From assembly GCA_007121755.1 (NCBI GenBank), contig SKJZ01000114.1, forward strand, positions 1-9,431: a stretch of 9,431 nt of DNA. Reading direction: 5' to 3'. The stretch is from Halorhodospira sp. GTDB taxonomy: Bacteria; Pseudomonadota; Gammaproteobacteria; Nitrococcales; Halorhodospiraceae. Under the pieces are notes generated by a model, which did not search any database, had not been told where the DNA came from, and saw only the letters and a program-made list of their open reading frames with translations. Below, in pieces: positions 7,807-9,431 of this stretch. Position 1 is the first letter of the stretch. The number at the start of each line of letters is the position of its first letter. The position numbers were made by a program, and so were the translations under genes.

Positions 7807-9431
7807 ATGAAGGTTCTGATCGTCGACGACAACCCGGATGAGCGGTTGCTTGCTTGCCGTCTGTTGGCCCGTTCCGGCTTCCGCGACGTCCACTGTGTGG
7901 CTGAGGCCCGCGAGGCTTACGCCGCTATCGGCATCGGGGAGCGGGCCGACGCCGGCGGCACATTCGACGCCGGTATCGTCCTGCTCGATGTTCACATGCC
8001 CGACGAGGACGGTATCACGGTTTGCCGCCGCATCAAGTCCGATCCACGGGGCGCCGATCTCGCCGTCATTATGATTACCGTCGACCGGGCGCCCGGTACG
8101 GTTGCCGAGGCCTTCGCGGCCGGGGCGATGGACTACATCACGAAGCCGTTCGACGGGCATGAACTCCTCCTGCGCGTCCGGTCAGCGGAGCGGCTGGTCA
8201 GCTCGATGCGCGCCCTGCGCAGCGAGCGCGATATGGTTTCGGCCATCCTCAATGTCTCGGGGGCGCTGATGGTGGTGCTCGACGAGGACGGCCGCATCGT
8301 CCGCTTCAATAAGACCTGCGAGCGGCTGACCGGGTACTCGGCGGCCGATGTGCGGGGATGGCGGGTGTGGGATCTGCTCCTGATCGATGAAGAGGTGGCG
8401 GAGGTCAAGGCGGTCTTTGCCGAATTGCAGGCGGGGCGCTTCCCGAACGAGCACGAAAACCATTGGGTTGCGCGCGACGGCAGCCGGCGGCTTATCGCCT
8501 GGTCGAATACTGCGGTAACCGATGACGACCAACGGGTGCGCCTGGTTATCGCCACCGGGATCGACGTCACCCGGCAACGGGAAATGGAGGCCGATCTGCG
8601 TTTTTCGGCCAGGTTGGTCGAGGCGAGCGCCAACGGCATCATGGCGACCGACCCCGACGGTGTTATCCGGATGGTCAACCCGGCCTTCACCCGCATTACC
8701 GGTTATACGGCGAAGGAGGTGCGGGGCAAGACGCCGGGCATCCTCCAGTCGGGACACCACAATCCCGAGTTCTACGCCGCGATGTGGCGGCGGCTCAAGG
8801 AGAAAGGGGAGTGGCACGGTGAGGTCTGGAATCGGCGCAAGGACGGCACCGTCTACCCCGAGTGGCTTGCCATCAGCGCCATTTACGACGATAAGGGACG
8901 GGTGGAGCGCTACATGGCGGTCTTCCTCGATATCACTGAGCACAAGGAGGTGGAGGCGCGACTGAAGTATATGGCCGGCCACGACCCGCTCACCGGCCTG
9001 CCCAACCGGCAACTCTTCGACGACCGGCTGGAGCACGCCCTGGCCCACGCCCGCCGGGACGGCCACGGGCTGGCCGTGCTCTTCCTCGACCTCGACGGCT
9101 TCAAGCCGATCAACGACGAGATGGGCCACCACGCCGGCGATCAGGTGCTGCGCGAGGTGGCGGCGCGGCTGGAGCGCCTGGTGCGGACCTCGGACACGGT
9201 GGCGCGGATGGGTGGTGACGAGTTCGTCGTCCTGGTGGATGAAATCACGGAGGAGGACGGCAAGAAGGCTGCCGCCAAGGTGGCGGAGAAGGTGCTTGCC
9301 CAGCTGCCCGAGCCGATCATCGTCAACGAACGGACGGTACTGGTGGGCACTAGCATCGGTATCGCCCTCTATCCGGAACACGGCACCGCACCGGATGCGC
9401 TGGTCAGCGCCGCCGATACCGCCATGTACCA
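7807..9431 (+). CDS. Response-regulator diguanylate cyclase 2 (receiver-PAS-PAS-GGDEF), 3' partial
   Basis: This frame runs from ATG 7807 off the right edge, with 541 full codons visible. The receiver (about 1-126) has Asp7-Asp8, phosphoacceptor Asp61 (IVLLDVHMP), Thr91 and Lys113 (DYITKP). PAS 1 (about 135-262) contains GALMVVLDEDGRIVRFNKTC and ends GIDVTRQREMEADL; PAS 2 (about 267-388) contains ANGIMATDPDGVIRMVNPAF and ends FLDITEHKEVEARL. The GGDEF domain has FLDLDGFKPINDEMGHHAGD, the I-site RTSD (460-463) and intact GGDEF (469-473), so catalytic activity with product feedback is predicted. The last visible residues AADTAMY lie near the end of the GGDEF fold; whether a further domain such as EAL follows cannot be seen. 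It is a paralogue of the cyclase at 3596: receiver, PAS 2 and GGDEF align closely, PAS 1 does not. The Shine-Dalgarno is weak (CGGGG, 7797-7801 region). A 148-nt gap with its own promoter candidate separates it from the kinase. Confidence 0.93.
   Translation, partial: MKVLIVDDNPDERLLACRLLARSGFRDVHCVAEAREAYAAIGIGERADAGGTFDAGIVLLDVHMPDEDGITVCRRIKSDPRGADLAVIMITVDRAPGTVAEAFAAGAMDYITKPFDGHELLLRVRSAERLVSSMRALRSERDMVSAILNVSGALMVVLDEDGRIVRFNKTCERLTGYSAADVRGWRVWDLLLIDEEVAEVKAVFAELQAGRFPNEHENHWVARDGSRRLIAWSNTAVTDDDQRVRLVIATGIDVTRQREMEADLRFSARLVEASANGIMATDPDGVIRMVNPAFTRITGYTAKEVRGKTPGILQSGHHNPEFYAAMWRRLKEKGEWHGEVWNRRKDGTVYPEWLAISAIYDDKGRVERYMAVFLDITEHKEVEARLKYMAGHDPLTGLPNRQLFDDRLEHALAHARRDGHGLAVLFLDLDGFKPINDEMGHHAGDQVLREVAARLERLVRTSDTVARMGGDEFVVLVDEITEEDGKKAAAKVAEKVLAQLPEPIIVNERTVLVGTSIGIALYPEHGTAPDALVSAADTAMY

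Overview
The window reads as chromosomal DNA of a high-GC gammaproteobacterium. The reasons are the adjacent prfB-lysS pair, the E. coli-type programmed frameshift site in prfB, and a stack of PAS/GGDEF signalling genes. The protein style would fit the Chromatiales/Ectothiorhodospiraceae, but that placement is an impression and not a result. All intact genes lie on the + strand.

Left end (1-435): a scarred accessory patch. The 3' end of a ribbon-helix-helix (VapB/CopG-like) antitoxin runs in from the left and ends with no recognisable toxin after it. On the opposite strand lies only the first ~38 codons of a class I SAM-dependent methyltransferase, which breaks off inside its SAM-binding motif. 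This looks like the footprint of an old deletion or rearrangement.

Housekeeping block (436-3025): prfB (release factor 2), complete only when read through a +1 frameshift at an in-frame TGA at codon 25, followed 3 nt later by lysS (class II lysyl-tRNA synthetase).

Signalling block (3198-9431, running off the right edge): a stand-alone Hpt phosphotransfer protein; a response-regulator diguanylate cyclase (receiver-PAS-PAS-GGDEF); a FIST-domain sensor protein; a soluble GAF-like/HisKA/HATPase histidine kinase; then, after an AT-rich intergenic region with its own promoter candidate and a 22-bp-periodic palindrome array, a second receiver-PAS-PAS-GGDEF protein paralogous to the first. The FIST plus adjacent kinase pairing resembles NosP/NahK-type nitric-oxide signalling. 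A working model is that the FIST protein senses a ligand (NO-haem is the leading candidate), modulates the kinase, and the kinase phosphorylates one or both receivers to set c-di-GMP synthesis, with the Hpt moving phosphate between receivers. The domain calls are well supported; the ligand and phosphate routing are inference.

The most notable non-coding signals are a GC-rich hairpin that would bury the Hpt gene's Shine-Dalgarno sequence (3167-3193) and the triple palindrome array upstream of the second cyclase (7713-7770).
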